Below are positions 1 through 19,195 of a stretch of DNA of 64,000 bases, in pieces. The notes under the pieces were generated by a model that did not search any database, had not been told where the DNA came from, and saw only the letters and a list, made by a program, of their open reading frames with translations. Source of the DNA: Flaccisagitta enflata (taxonomy: Eukaryota; Chaetognatha; Sagittoidea; Aphragmophora); assembly GCA_965153355.1 (NCBI GenBank), contig OZ231127.1, positions 29,822,001 through 29,886,000 of the forward strand, in the 5' to 3' direction. A program made the position numbers and the translations under genes. How positions within the stretch are numbered: position 1 is the stretch's first letter; every line of letters begins with the position of its first letter.

Positions 1-3000
1 ACGACGATCACGACTCTCGTCACATTCACGGAGAAGCCGACGCGCTTCATCGTATTCTTGATGGGCGTGTGACTCAGCGGGGGACCGATCTTGGTCCCAA
101 TATTCATCGTCCGAAATTTCATCCATGATGGGACTTTTAAATCGAAACTCGATCGTTTAGAAGAAAAATGCGACTAAACGAGAGAAAAGGAAGTGCATTC
201 AAAACGAAAAAACAACAATGCACAATGTAAAGCAGATCAATAATGATAAACGTGTAAACACGAAGCGTGAGCGAATAGAAGTGAAGGTTTTTGCCGGGCA
301 GGGCCCTTGTTCGTGCGGGGGCAAGTCTGGGCAGCCGGGTATCCACCTTGCGCCTCGGCCAAAAAAGCTTTTGCTATTTTGTTTGGATACCGCTGATAGA
401 GAGATTTCGACGAGCGAATCCCCACATGTCGATTGGGGTGGATGGCGAAGAGGAATATCAAATTCTGAGCATAGGGCTCAAATTTTAAGCTAATAGGTGC
501 AACCATTATGAAATTATGACATTTTTATCAATGTTAACGAATTCAGTCGCCTTATTTCCGCCAGTCTAGTTTATTGTGGAAACTGCCTATAACAGGGTGT
601 CGTTACTTGACTGTACTTACACTTTGCTAGAACTGGGAATTCTTTTCAGACTGGGAATTTTAAACTGTGGCTCTTTATGGGAAATTCCAATCTGAGGAGA
701 CGCGAACGAGCAACTTTGGCGTGAACTTTTGTGCGCTAACGGCGACTCACTCGCTTCTTTTAATCTTTGCATGGTTCTTTATGTGGGATCCACAAAGTTG
801 GGCGCAAGGGCCAATATGGAAAATTAGAGTGCATATTGAGGGCAACGGACATTGAACACAGCTGCTTCTCTTACCTTATCAGCTAAAAGGAGACAATTAG
901 TAATATAGTATTAGCTGCCGTTGATAAATCCAAAATCCTGACCTCACCTTTGAAAAGTAGAAGTAGAAGTAGCGGCAGTTTTCTTTTTGTCAACGGCCGT
1001 CGTGGGCGTGTTTGAGCGTGAGGTGAAAAATGGCTTCTTCGCAGATGCAACATCTTTCTTCACAACATTCACTGGGGAAATAAACGGGTGAAACTAATAA
1101 GCAAAACTCAGACTGGTAATAGGGTGGTTTCAGCACAGATCAGTAAAACTGGAAACCCTCAAAAATAGAATTTGCTCTTTTTTGGTGTAAAGGTACCCCT
1201 TGGGGAGTTATTCACGAATCCTGAATATTCTTACTCTCGGATCCATATTTTGGGTTCTACGGGGGTTTGTAATTTTGACCCCTAGGGGTACCCCAAACCT
1301 TTAAAATATAAATAGTCATATCTCAGCCATTTTAAGTCGCGGACACGCGACTCTACACCTTGCCGTGTTGGTCGGTCGGTAGGTCGGGAAGTCGGGAAGT
1401 CAGTCAGTCTGTCCATCACATTTTTGAATTCAGAGCGGCTTTCGCATTGCTGCTCCTGCCCAACCGTCCGCAACTGGATTGCCGTTCTTTCCAGCCATAA
1501 AAGGACAATCTTGGTGTCAATCTTCTTGTATTAACTCAAAAAATCTGTTGGGAAAAAAATCTGAACCAAAAATAATCATTTTGGGGATTTTTACCCCTAG
1601 GGGTAGTACCTCGGGGTACCCCGGGGCACCTAGTACATAGAAATTTTGAATAAAATGGAAAACTATTCTTCTACTTTTGTTGTTTCATTTTCAAGAATAA
1701 AAAATATGGGACCTCAACTCCTTAGTGCCTAAATCCTAAATAAAGGGCCAAAAATTGGTGGTATGGCCATTTTTAACAATTTTGACTAAAAATGTCAAAA
1801 TCTTTCAAAATTGGCCCTACCCTCCATTTTCAGCTGTTTTTTTGGGCACCAAGGAGTTAAGGTCCCATATTTTTCATTCCTAAATATGAAATCACAAACG
1901 TGGAAGAATATTTTTCTAACTTTTTTTTTTCAAAATTTTTAGGTACTAGGTACCCTGGGGTACCCCCAAATACTACCCCTAGGAGTAAAAACCCCCAAAA
2001 TGATTATTTTTGGTTCAGATTTTTTTCCCTAACTGATTTTTTGAGTCAATACAAGAAGATTGACACCAAGATTGTCCTTTTATCATATGGAATGGCTGAG
2101 ATATGACTATTTAGAGGTTTGGGGGTACCCCTAGGGGTCAAAATTACTAACCCCCGTAAAACCCAAAATATGGATCCGAGAGTTAAAATATTCAGGATTC
2201 GTGAATAACAAGGCCGGATACACGGCTACCGAAGTCGCGTGCGGGTGGGCAGGGGCCATATTTGAGGTCACTTGACCATTTGGGCAGGAGCAGTGAGGTC
2301 CAAAAATAAAAATCATAAAAAAAGTAAAGTGTGACCGACCGACCGACCGACCAGCGGACAAAGCGGGGTGTAGAGTCGCGTGCACGCGACTAAAAAGAGC
2401 AAATTCTATTTTTTGAGGGTTTTCAGTTTTACTGATCTGTGCTGAAACCACCCAATAAGTGATCACTGACGTGAGACCCCTAAGCTTTACAGTGAAAACA
2501 ACGAAAACAAACATCAAAAGTATGATTACTTTAATGAGAAACCCCAAAGCTTACCAGCGTCTTTTTTCCCGCCAAAAGACTTCCGATTGAGTTTGGGAAT
2601 TTTGGATTCCCTCGCCTTCTTGTTCCACGGCATGAGTGAATGCCGGATTTTGCCGGAATCTTTGTCGAACATTTTCGGCGGCCGCATGTCAGAAAAGTCG
2701 CTCTTCCTTCCGATTCCGCCGGAAATCGATCCGACCGCCAGCGGATCCACGATGGATTTCCCGCCGGCGGCGTTGACGAGATTGTTGATGTCGCCGATAA
2801 CGCAGGCTTGGATGGGACGACCTTCCATCTCGGCCACGACAGCGCCTTTGTACGCGTCGGATTTGAGAAACCGCGGATAACAGTCGAATTTCATTAACTT
2901 GAAGATTTGTGCCTGTCGTAGAAAGTAACTATGAAAGGGGCCAGAAAGGATCTTACTTGCGCGAGGTTATGATACTTACCGGTAAGTAGCATAACCTAAA

Positions 3001-3753
3001 TTTTTCTTGTTTGATTATTTCTCCGTGTCAGTTTATCTCCATCGTTATGAAACTCAAGTATGGGAGATAACACAAATGCTTTTTGCTACCTGTGCTTCGT
3101 CGAAAAGGCTGCCATTGATGTTGGCTGCAATGGCTTCTTTGACCCGAGCCACACCCCCGGCGTCCACGTTAACAGAATCCAGAGCGTCGGGAGCCAAAAA
3201 TGTAGAGAAAATTTGATGGGCCTCCGCGTCCAAAGACCCCGTCAGGCGTTTAAATGACTCCACCGCCAAGTAAAAGCGCATATTCTCGTCACTGTTAAAT
3301 TCAGGAGGAAAATAAAAAAATGGTCAGAGTTAAGGTACATTCATGAGCCGGTTAACCGCATGCGCGCACGCACGCATGGGCGAATGCACGCACGTCAAAA
3401 GAAAAAAACATACGAATCTGCACATTAAGAAAATGAGCTGAAAAAGTGCGCAAACACACAAACCTGCGCAAAATTCGACCGTACCTGAATTCCTTTTGTA
3501 AGAAATCTCTGAACATGGCCACGCCCAGATTGTCGGCGAGGAGACGCTCAAATTTGGTGGCCCAAGAAGCTGCGCGTCCAACTTCCGGCGAGGAAGGGTC
3601 GTCGATCTCACCTTTCATCGCCGAATCCAACACAGAACCCTCGGAAACCTCGCGCCGACATAATTGAGAGAACGAAGACTCAGCTTGATAACTGAAAAGG
3701 GAGAGAGAGAGAACGAAAGAGAGAGAGGGAGGGAGGGGGAGAGAGAGAGAGAG

Positions 3754-3820
<67 letters not shown>

Positions 3821-3881
3821 GAGAAAGAAAGAAAGAAAGAAAGAGAGAAAGAAAGAAAGAAAGAAAGAAAGAGAAAGAGAG

Positions 3882-3967
<86 letters not shown>

Positions 3968-6900
3968 GGAGAGTGAGTGTGTGTGTGTTAAAACAGACCT
4001 AAAAGCATAAATCAGATTAGTTGGCAATCCACTTAAAACATGAAACACGGTCGATCTGACATTTTTTCCTCCTTGAAAAATAATAGATATAGTTTTGAAA
4101 CCGCTTTCCAAAATAACTTGGAAAAACCTGCGATGTTCAAAATTGATTTTAGTACGAAAATTCAACCCACAGGATTGCATATACAAGATGTCATCAAATC
4201 GGACGACATTTTTCTATGGACCTACCTCCTTCCCGTCTGGTCATCAACGAAGGGCTCCTCTTTGGAAGTGACTCCGGTGACCAAGCCATCGTTGGCGTGA
4301 CTCAGTGACCGCGTCAGAGGAGATTGACGCAAGTCGGAGAGTCGTCTGCCGGGAGAACGACCAGAATTGGCGCCATCTTCTTCGTCTGAGGCAACCTTGA
4401 AGGTTATGGGAGGGGGAGAGGGGGGTAAAGAGGAGACATCAAATCATAACCTCGGCGAAGAAAATTCCGAAGAAAGCCATGGAAAAACATATGAAATAAT
4501 GACAACCTATCCGACATCCACACCTTCATGTCTCCACGTTCATACCTCCTCGTAGAGATGTACAGGATGTTGAAGGCCATCTTCGTGACTTTTGGCGACC
4601 CTGACGCTTTGCGATCTTCCCAAAGAGGTCGTCGTCGAGGTCAGACCGGAACCACCGCCGCTCTGCTGCTCAAGATGCAGCAGCCGAGGGTAAAGCTTAC
4701 TCATGGACCTTCTTATGTCGTCGGCGCTACTTTGAGCGCCCAAGAAGTCCGTGGTGGAACAAGAGGAAGTCGGTCTCGACTGGCTCGAACGCGCAGCGAC
4801 GTCACTGACGGGCGGAACTACAGCGGGGACAACGGAGCGGCTTAGAGTTTGAGCCGTATTGCGGCGTTGTCCGAGGACGTCACCGGCGAAGGAGCTGCGC
4901 TGCGTGTAATCGGTAGCGAAATAAATCGGCGCCAAAGCCTCCAAATCCGCGTCTTCGTGACTCGGGTCGATTTGAATCGAAGAGGGACGCGACCGCGCGG
5001 GCCGAGAATGCTGTTGTGGTGGTTGTGGTGGTTGGAACTCGGCGAGACCTTTGGGAATCGGATGACGCTGTGATGGATCGAGGGGATTCGATTGATGAGG
5101 TGGGACTGGCGGAGGAATGGGTGGAGGACGACTAGCTGGAGGCTGTTGTTGCTGTTGTGATCGCTGTTGCGTCAGCAATGAATCCGACCTACGCAGTGGC
5201 AAAGGCGGTTGCAGCTGACTGTCGGACGTCGACGATCGCGGCGCTTGCGCTAAAGAGTTCAGAGATGACAAGGAAGACTTTTTGGCGAGTTTGGTCCTGC
5301 TAAGGGAACGAACGGGCAGTGGAGGATGATCGGTATCTTCGTCAGTCTTAAAGCGAACGTTGGTAAAACGATTTACGCCGCGATTGTTGTTATCGTCGTC
5401 GTCGTCGTTTCTGTAGCGATCACATTGATTTTCCTTATTGTCATCAGTGTCCATTATTCCTTCGGGTAATCGTTTCGAATCTGGGCAACTCGTAACGAAT
5501 GGATTCGACCGGCTTCTCTTCTTGCCGGCTTTATAAGGAGACTTTCGCGTGGAAGGACGGTGATCTCCCCTCGGAGACTTGGTTTGGTAGTGATGATAGT
5601 AATAATTAGGATGATTGCGTTGATGAATCGGTTGTGACTTTCTTCTACTGTGACTAGAAACTCGTTTTGAGGATTGTCGATGCTGTTGCTTTCGTTGGGT
5701 GGGAATGTCTTTATTGCCAACGGCGTCTTTTTCGCCGTCAATGACACGTGGGTTACGCTTTTGATTGTGTCTCGCGATATGAGGATGCTCTCCAGATCCT
5801 ATAAGACCATCGTCATTGTCGTTGTCATCCGAGGAGGAGGGAATCGAACCTCGTGAGTTTATCTTTTCTCGTCTCTTCTCGCCAACTGTTACACCTGTGT
5901 TGTCATGTTTTGGGACTTCCGCCGAACGTCGAGGGACCGATTGGGCGAGGCCGGTTTGGCCTGGGTCTTGATCGCCGCCTTTGCCGTCGGGGATGCGATT
6001 TTCCTCCGTTGGGTCTTGATCGGAGATGGTGAGACTCAAAGGATCGAGCGAGGAGCCGATCAAAGTGACGATTTCGTCGTGAGTGGCGTTGGCCACGTAA
6101 ACGTCGTTGACTTTTAAAACGACGTCACCCGATCGAAGTCCAGCCGCTTGGGCGGGACACTCCTTCGCCACGGAACCGATCAAAGTCGGACACTCGCCGG
6201 AAAGAAGGAAACCGTAGCCCAAGGCACCCCTGGATAAAAGAAAGGGAAGGCGAAATTCAAATTGGAAATAAATGAAGAATGAACTGAACTATTGGGGAAT
6301 CTACCTTGCAAAATACAAACATGCGCGATCCTTCCACGAAACAAAAAGCCCATGTTCCAAGTCTCACCTGTTCAATTGAAAAGTTCTTGTATGCCGAACC
6401 CTGGGTTTCTTTAACACAGTCCTTGTAACAGTTTTCGGAGGAAGCTGCGGCGGTGGTGGAGGTTCGCACGATTCGGGCGGTCTTCGAGGGAGATGACAAG
6501 ACGATGACTTGCCGAGAGGCCGGATGGGCTGTTCCTGTCCTCGAGTTTGAGAATGCTGCGATGGCTGTCGTTGTTGAAGGTTTTCCGATTTTATCGACAA
6601 TCGATTGCGATCCTGTAGTGGACGACGTTCAGCCGGGAGAAAGTTTTCTCGTTCTTCTAATTTCCTTTTGATTACTAAATGATTTTCTTCTCCCGTTCCT
6701 TGAATATCGTTTTTTAAACGATGCGAAATCGGAATGAAATTATTTCCTTTGAGTAAATGCGCCAAAAGCGGGAGAGGAGATCTTTCAGCGACTTGGCGTC
6801 GATGACACGAATTCAAACTTTGTTTACATTGAGGAAGACGAAGTTGATGCTGAGAGAGAGGATGACGATGATGCTGATGATGATGATGCTGATTCTGATG

Positions 6901-7155
6901 ATGAAGAGGAGAAAGAGAATGAGGCTGAATATTGTTATGATTCTTAATTTGAGATGAAGAAGACGCCGATGATGAAGGATGGGACGAAAGAAAATCGGAT
7001 CGAGGCGGCTGTTGTTGTTGAAGTAAATAAATCGGATTTTCAAGCGAGGTTTGAGTTATTTGTTGTCGTTGTTGTAGCGGTCGCGACGATGGATCTTGGA
7101 TCCAGTGAAAAGGAGGTTGGCCGACAGAGTCATCGTGGTGGGGGGACAGGGGCAT
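1..7155 (-). CDS. RGS12/RGS14-like regulator of G-protein signalling (PDZ + RGS), 3' end off the window
   Basis: GTPase-activating protein for heterotrimeric G-alpha subunits. Exons (right to left): 6368-7155, 4546-6229, 4226-4395, 3485-3691, 3090-3291, 2555-2912, 948-1071, and tentatively 1-133. Phases agree at every join. The ATG at 7155 has an in-frame stop six codons upstream. The first two exons join to form a PDZ domain with a GYGF carboxylate loop, then a long Ser/Gln/Asp-rich linker. The RGS box begins ASWATKFERLL, passes FRDFLQKEF, ENMRFYLAVESFKRL and LFDEAQ, and ends MKFDCYPRFLKS, closest to my memory of RGS12/14. PDZ before RGS is the RGS12 arrangement. No Ras-binding or GoLoco domain is visible; they may lie beyond the left edge. 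The 948-1071 and 1-133 exons rest on splice sites and phase only. The 1-133 stretch also contains an ATG at 126 (MDEISDDEYW...) and could instead begin a separate gene. Confidence 0.82.
1331..1420 (+). repeat. Dispersed hairpin/GTCY repeat, copy 1
   Basis: A stem AGTCGCG...CGCGACT is followed by CTACAC and then a GGTC/GTCA tetranucleotide tract. It is embedded in the left arm of the fold-back element. Confidence 0.7.
2331..2395 (-). repeat. Dispersed hairpin/GTCY repeat, copy 2
   Basis: On the minus strand the palindrome AGTCGCGTGCACGCGACT is followed by CTACACCCCGC and a GGTC tract. A flanking block (2208-2290) resembles the one following copy 5. Confidence 0.75.
3701..3988. repeat. GA/GAAA purine microsatellite
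   Basis: About 290 bases of (GAAA)n then (GA)n in the intron between the 170-bp linker exon and the first RGS-box exon. The long open frames across it on both strands are artefacts of the repeat. Confidence 0.95.
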
Positions 7156-7963
7156 GTCGAGAAAGGAAGTTTACTGGCCGACGTCTCTCGCTCACACGAC
7201 TCTCCTTTCTACCGTCGCTACTACCCTTTCAGGCCGATGCCAACTTAAGTGACATAGCAAAAATGCCCCTTATCACTCTCCTCACTCCCTCTACTTCAAC
7301 CCCCCACCACAGTCGCTTCCTAAAGCTTTGCCTCCCTCACATGTGTGTCTTTGGATTACAGCCAGGAATCCATTTTTCATCGTCAATAATTTCCCCCCTT
7401 CATCCCTCTTTTATCTCGGCTTGAGGGAGATCTTTCCAGAATTGTCAAAATGCGTAAATGATTGAGGATATCAATTTTTCGAGAGATTAAAGTTTCCTAC
7501 TCAAAATTTCCAGTTGCATGTTGTTTTTTTATAAAGTATGCCGGTTGAACTTGCAATAAAAATCGTAACCAAATTAACAAAAGGCGAATAAATACTTTTG
7601 TCACTTGAGCGCACATACTAACAAAAACATCGAAGGCTGCGAAACAACTGGAAACCTTACATGGCGGCAAAACAATCCTCCAACAAACAGGAACAAGACC
7701 TTGGATCGACAACGATCATATGCACACTTGGATCATCGATTATCCTAGGCATTTTGTTTTCCGTTCACTTCTCGGTCGTCACGAGCGAGCTGTGTCATTC
7801 AGTGAGGGGTAAGCTCGGACTCGAGGCCAGTGTCGTACTTAAAAAGAGTAAGCACTCACGTTGCGTAAACATTCGCGAAAGCGCGTGGGTGATGAGTCAT
7901 CACTTGGTAATTCAAGGCAAAAAGTTCCCTCGACAATCGCGATATCTACTCAACTTGGCTTCA
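7156..7963. other. Intergenic gap between the RGS-like gene and FOXRED1
   Basis: This is 808 bases between the RGS-like start codon and the FOXRED1 stop. It should hold the RGS-like promoter and the FOXRED1 3' UTR. No AATAAA, RNA gene or conserved exon was recognised in it. Confidence 0.6.
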
Positions 7964-15760
<7,797 letters not shown>

Positions 15761-16780
15761 TTTTAAGTCTTTCTTATAATTAACAATCGCCGAAAGTCAA
15801 TAAGTCGTGGTGCAGAACAGCGTCAAATTTGACAAATCGTTCTGTTCTGTGATGGAATATGCTGCTATGCAGCGGAAATATGATAAAAACTTCAGTCTTA
15901 TGCATGCTTAATACTCCCTAAATTAATTAAAAAACGGTTAACTGACCAATGGTATTGATCACGCGTCGGTAAAGTCGCAGCATACTTATGGAAACAACAG
16001 AATTCTTTAAAAAGAATTGCACGGAAAACATAAGATGTTGCCACGTGAAAAACCGAATCTGTCTCTGAATGCAAAATTTTGCATTTCTAAACACATGGCC
16101 TGTTTCTTAAAAGTGTTTAGACTGATGCCATGTTTTTCAAAATGCAAAATTTTGAATTCAGAGACAGATTCGGTTTTTCACGCGAGACATGTCAATGCAC
16201 AAGAATCAATTTTTATTAAAAATCCATCAATTTCGCATCCTTTTTTCTCACATTTCCTAAGCATATGGTACAGAAAAACGTTTTCCTATGCAAAAAATTG
16301 ATGATTACCAACCACAAATCCTTTATCTCAATAAAAAATCTTTGAATATATAAAATAGAAAATATCGTATAAATCGTTTTGACTTGTCAAATTTTGTATT
16401 CGTTTGCACTGTGACATAACGAAGTCAAATGGCCTCCATTGTCAAATGCTAGTTCGAGTTTTAGTTTCAAGTCAAATGAAGTAGGATATCACGCCAGCGC
16501 AGCGACAACCATGGATACATCTAGAAATATTATCGAGACGATTCGTCAAGATTTCAAATCATGAGATGTAATTTCAATGTTCGCCTAAGATAGAGCTACT
16601 ACTAGATGCTGCACATAAATATGCTTCTACTCAATGATTGGATCTCAACCTACGACATTCGATTACTACGGCTTGATTTCCGTTGCTAATCGCTAATTTG
16701 ACTAGTGTATCAGCGTTCTTCTTTGACACCCCGAGGCTCGCACAAACAGACCTATTCGATGCTACCATTACTCGCTTAAA
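15761..16780. other. Intergenic gap between FOXRED1 and the single-T1 gene
   Basis: About 1 kb that should include the FOXRED1 promoter (right of 15760) and the 3' flank of the T1 gene. Apart from the hairpin at 16044-16182 no structured feature or exon was recognised. Confidence 0.6.
16044..16182. repeat. 139-bp hairpin (small MITE-like palindrome)
   Basis: The left arm starts CGTGAAAAACCGAATCTG and the right arm ends with its reverse complement. The arms pair over about 45 bases, with an inner TGTTTAGA-type loop region. Such a compact palindrome resembles a small MITE. No clear target duplication was found. Confidence 0.75.
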
Positions 16781-17503
16781 CTAGAAGAGCGTCATTGTGG
16801 TCGATAAGCCTCTATCATTTCGCCTCCTTGTGGCGACAAAGTGCCACACCCCCAACTCGTTTTCGGCGACACGGAAAGGGCCATTCTTCTCGCGCATCTT
16901 CTTCAGCGTGAACAAGACCATGGTGCAAATGTCTTGTGGCGACGTGTGCGAGTTTTCCGACAGCTGACGCGTACAAATGTGGCTGCAAATTTGAGTGAGA
17001 GTTCCACCGTCCAACGCCCCGATCGCCATCGCCACTTGAAACTCGAGCAACTCGCTCGACAAGAAGTTCGGCAGATCTTTAACATTGTTGGCGACGGCTT
17101 CCAGAGTCCATTTTATGGACTCGTGATTCTTCTCGATCAATTCAATTTGTCGCTTCTCGGTTTCCTCCGTTTCCCGTTGCCGGCGATGTTCTTCCTCCGC
17201 TTCCGCCTCGCCGACGCTTCGACGGAGATCCTCCAAACCGAAATAAGCGGCGGCGGCCATCAAGTGCTCCGTCGACAGCGACTTCCGCTCGACGACGCCG
17301 TGTCGAAGCCACGTTAAGATGGCGGAAAAGATGTCAGGGTCTTCGTCGATGAAATAGGCGTCGTCGATGCGGCGCGCCGGCGCAAAAGGACTGTCTTTGT
17401 CAAACATCTTTTCTAAGAGCGACTCTTTGCATTTGGTCAAAGTGGAACGCGTCGTCGTCATGAGCCGGCCGCCGACGTTGAGTTGAATGATTTCGTCACT
17501 CAT
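16781..17503 (-). CDS. Single T1/BTB (KCTD-type) domain protein, intronless
   Basis: A 240-residue uninterrupted frame. Residues 4 to about 100 form a potassium-channel-tetramerisation (T1/BTB) fold: EIIQLNVGGRLMTTTRSTL, then SLLEKMFDKDSPF, the DDAYFIDEDPDIFSAILTWLR block and a HLMAAAAYFGLEDL helix. A Glu/Arg-rich probable coiled coil follows (about 100-135), then a C-terminal region I do not recognise. No channel segments are present, so the family role would be a soluble adaptor, for example for cullin-3 or G-beta-gamma, but no specific orthologue is claimed. Its T1 domain closely matches repeat 1 of the neighbouring triple-T1 protein on the same strand, so the two are probably tandem duplicates. 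Confidence 0.85.
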   Translation of the reverse strand: MSDEIIQLNVGGRLMTTTRSTLTKCKESLLEKMFDKDSPFAPARRIDDAYFIDEDPDIFSAILTWLRHGVVERKSLSTEHLMAAAAYFGLEDLRRSVGEAEAEEEHRRQRETEETEKRQIELIEKNHESIKWTLEAVANNVKDLPNFLSSELLEFQVAMAIGALDGGTLTQICSHICTRQLSENSHTSPQDICTMVLFTLKKMREKNGPFRVAENELGVWHFVATRRRNDRGLSTTMTLF

Positions 17504-17821
17504 ATTTGATATAGAAAGTTTTAATCTTTTGCTACTTCTAACTTTTCTTATGATGGCTTCAACTCTTTCAATTAACTAGACTTATGCCTTGAAAGAAGGG
17601 AAAGGGCAATGAAATAACAGGCAACGATAAAGTGATAACAGCAATCAGTATGTCATAACGAACGAGACTTTGGATATCGTAAAACGGCTTTTAACACCTA
17701 ACTCCACTCTCCCAAATGCTCATGAGGTTATTATTTGAAATGAAGAATGTTGTCTCACACCGTTAGACGCATCGCGGCATACGAAATGAACAACTGAACC
17801 ACATGACCACTTCCCAACATG

Positions 17822-18967
17822 CTAAGGCGTGTATTTCTTGTTTAGCGAAGACAAAGCCCGAGCTACAGTATCCAAAGAACATTGAATACTGTCGACCCTA
17901 CCATCAGCAAATGCCCCTAATGCCCAAGCTATATTCGATAACGACTTGGCTACTTCAACGGGGAGGTTTTCACCTCCTTCCAGCGCTTTAGCAAGAACAG
18001 TGGCCATCGCTTGATGATATTGTGTCCTGTAATGCCTATCCTCATCATCGCAACGTTGTTTTTCAGTGCGATTCTCGATCTCGCGATTTATGGCTGCCCT
18101 GAGGCCCTCCAATTCAAAGGGAGTAATGACTTTAAGATGCTCCAGAGAAAGGCCCTTTGAATCGAAACTTTCATACTGAAGCCAGGTGAGAATGATGCAA
18201 AAGACATCCGGATCCGTGTCGATGGCGTAAGAGCCGTCGTGAAGACGTGGTGGAGTCGACTGGCTACCTTCCCGGAACATAATCTCCAGAAGGGACCCCT
18301 TGTGAAAGGTCAGGGTCGTCCTTGTTGTCATAATGAGCCGACCGCGGACGTTGAGGGTTACGATATCGTGTTGATCTTGAATCGCAGCTTCCAACTCCCA
18401 GAGCTCAAAGAAAGAGGCAGCCGCTTTGAGATGTTCAGCCGAGGCCGCTTTCAGTTCGATGATCCCATGTTGAAGCCAAGTGAGAATGACGCAGAAGACA
18501 TCCGGATCTGCATCGATGAAGTAAGCACCATCAACCAATCGGGCTGGTGGCAACGGACTATCTTCTTGAAACATCTTCCCCAGCAAGGAATCCTTGTGCT
18601 TGATCAGCGTCGTCCTCGATGTGGAAACGAGCCGACCACGAACGTTGAGCCAAATAACATCTAGTCGACCTAGAATCGCGGCCTCTCGCTCCAACAATCC
18701 AAAGAAAGAGGCAGCAGCCTTGAGATGTTCCAATGAAACTGATGATTGATGATCGATGATCCCGTGTCGTAGCCAAGTAAGAATGACGCAGAAGACGTCC
18801 GGATCTGCATCGATGAAGAAAGCGCCGTGAACCAATCGGGCTGGCGGCAACGGACTATCTTCTTGAAACATCTTCTCCAGCAGGGAATCCTTGTGCTTGG
18901 TCAGCGTCGTCCTCGTCGTGGTCATGAGACGACCACCGACATTCAGCCGGATGATTTCTTCAGCCAT
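17822..18967 (-). CDS. Triple tandem T1/BTB (KCTD-type) domain protein, intronless
   Basis: A 381-residue frame from the ATG at 18967 (MAEEIIRLNVGG); an in-frame ATG at 19084 would add 39 residues unlike any T1 start. It contains three consecutive T1 domains of about 98 residues, starting near residues 5, 104 and 202. Each has the R-T-T-L-T/I-K-H-K...LL..MF core, an A-D/T-D-P-D-V-F-C-V/I-I-L-T-W-L block and a EHLKA/V helix. Repeats 1 and 2 are nearly identical over long stretches; repeat 3 has diverged. The canonical LNVGG turn is LNVRG in repeats 2 and 3. A charged probable coiled coil (about 285-320) and an Ala/Leu-rich tail follow. KCTD proteins normally carry a single T1 domain and oligomerise, so a covalent trimer of T1 units is unusual. 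Function unknown. Confidence 0.83.
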   Translation of the reverse strand: MAEEIIRLNVGGRLMTTTRTTLTKHKDSLLEKMFQEDSPLPPARLVHGAFFIDADPDVFCVILTWLRHGIIDHQSSVSLEHLKAAASFFGLLEREAAILGRLDVIWLNVRGRLVSTSRTTLIKHKDSLLGKMFQEDSPLPPARLVDGAYFIDADPDVFCVILTWLQHGIIELKAASAEHLKAAASFFELWELEAAIQDQHDIVTLNVRGRLIMTTRTTLTFHKGSLLEIMFREGSQSTPPRLHDGSYAIDTDPDVFCIILTWLQYESFDSKGLSLEHLKVITPFELEGLRAAINREIENRTEKQRCDDEDRHYRTQYHQAMATVLAKALEGGENLPVEVAKSLSNIAWALGAFADGRVDSIQCSLDTVARALSSLNKKYTP

Positions 18968-19195
18968 GACGCCTTCGCCGTTGAAACTTCTTTGATGGTC
19001 AGATGGCTTTAGATTGAAAGACGTTAAATGCCAAGTCTTGGACTTATGTTCACAAGTGTATCTAACAAAGAAAACGTATATCAAATAATAACCAGAAAGG
19101 CCAATGCGATGGCGATAGAAATATAATTCAATAATAACAATGTAATGTCTAAAACGTACGAGCGTGCGCCAGGAAATGGTAACCCAGTCTAATCA

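Larger units (their letters stand above)
1122..2453. mobile_element. 1.33-kb fold-back element with terminal inverted repeats, TSD AATA
   Basis: The two halves are near reverse complements. The left end begins GGGTGGTTTCAGCAC and the right end is its complement. Further paired blocks include the CCTAGGGGTACC-type segments near 1290 and 2130, and the segments around 1540-1660 and 1900-2040. The 4-bp flank AATA occurs on both sides (1118-1121 and 2454-2457). There is no coding capacity. It lies in an intron of the RGS-like gene and has hairpin/GTCY repeats embedded in both arms. This is a non-autonomous DNA transposon or fold-back element of unknown superfamily. Confidence 0.75.
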
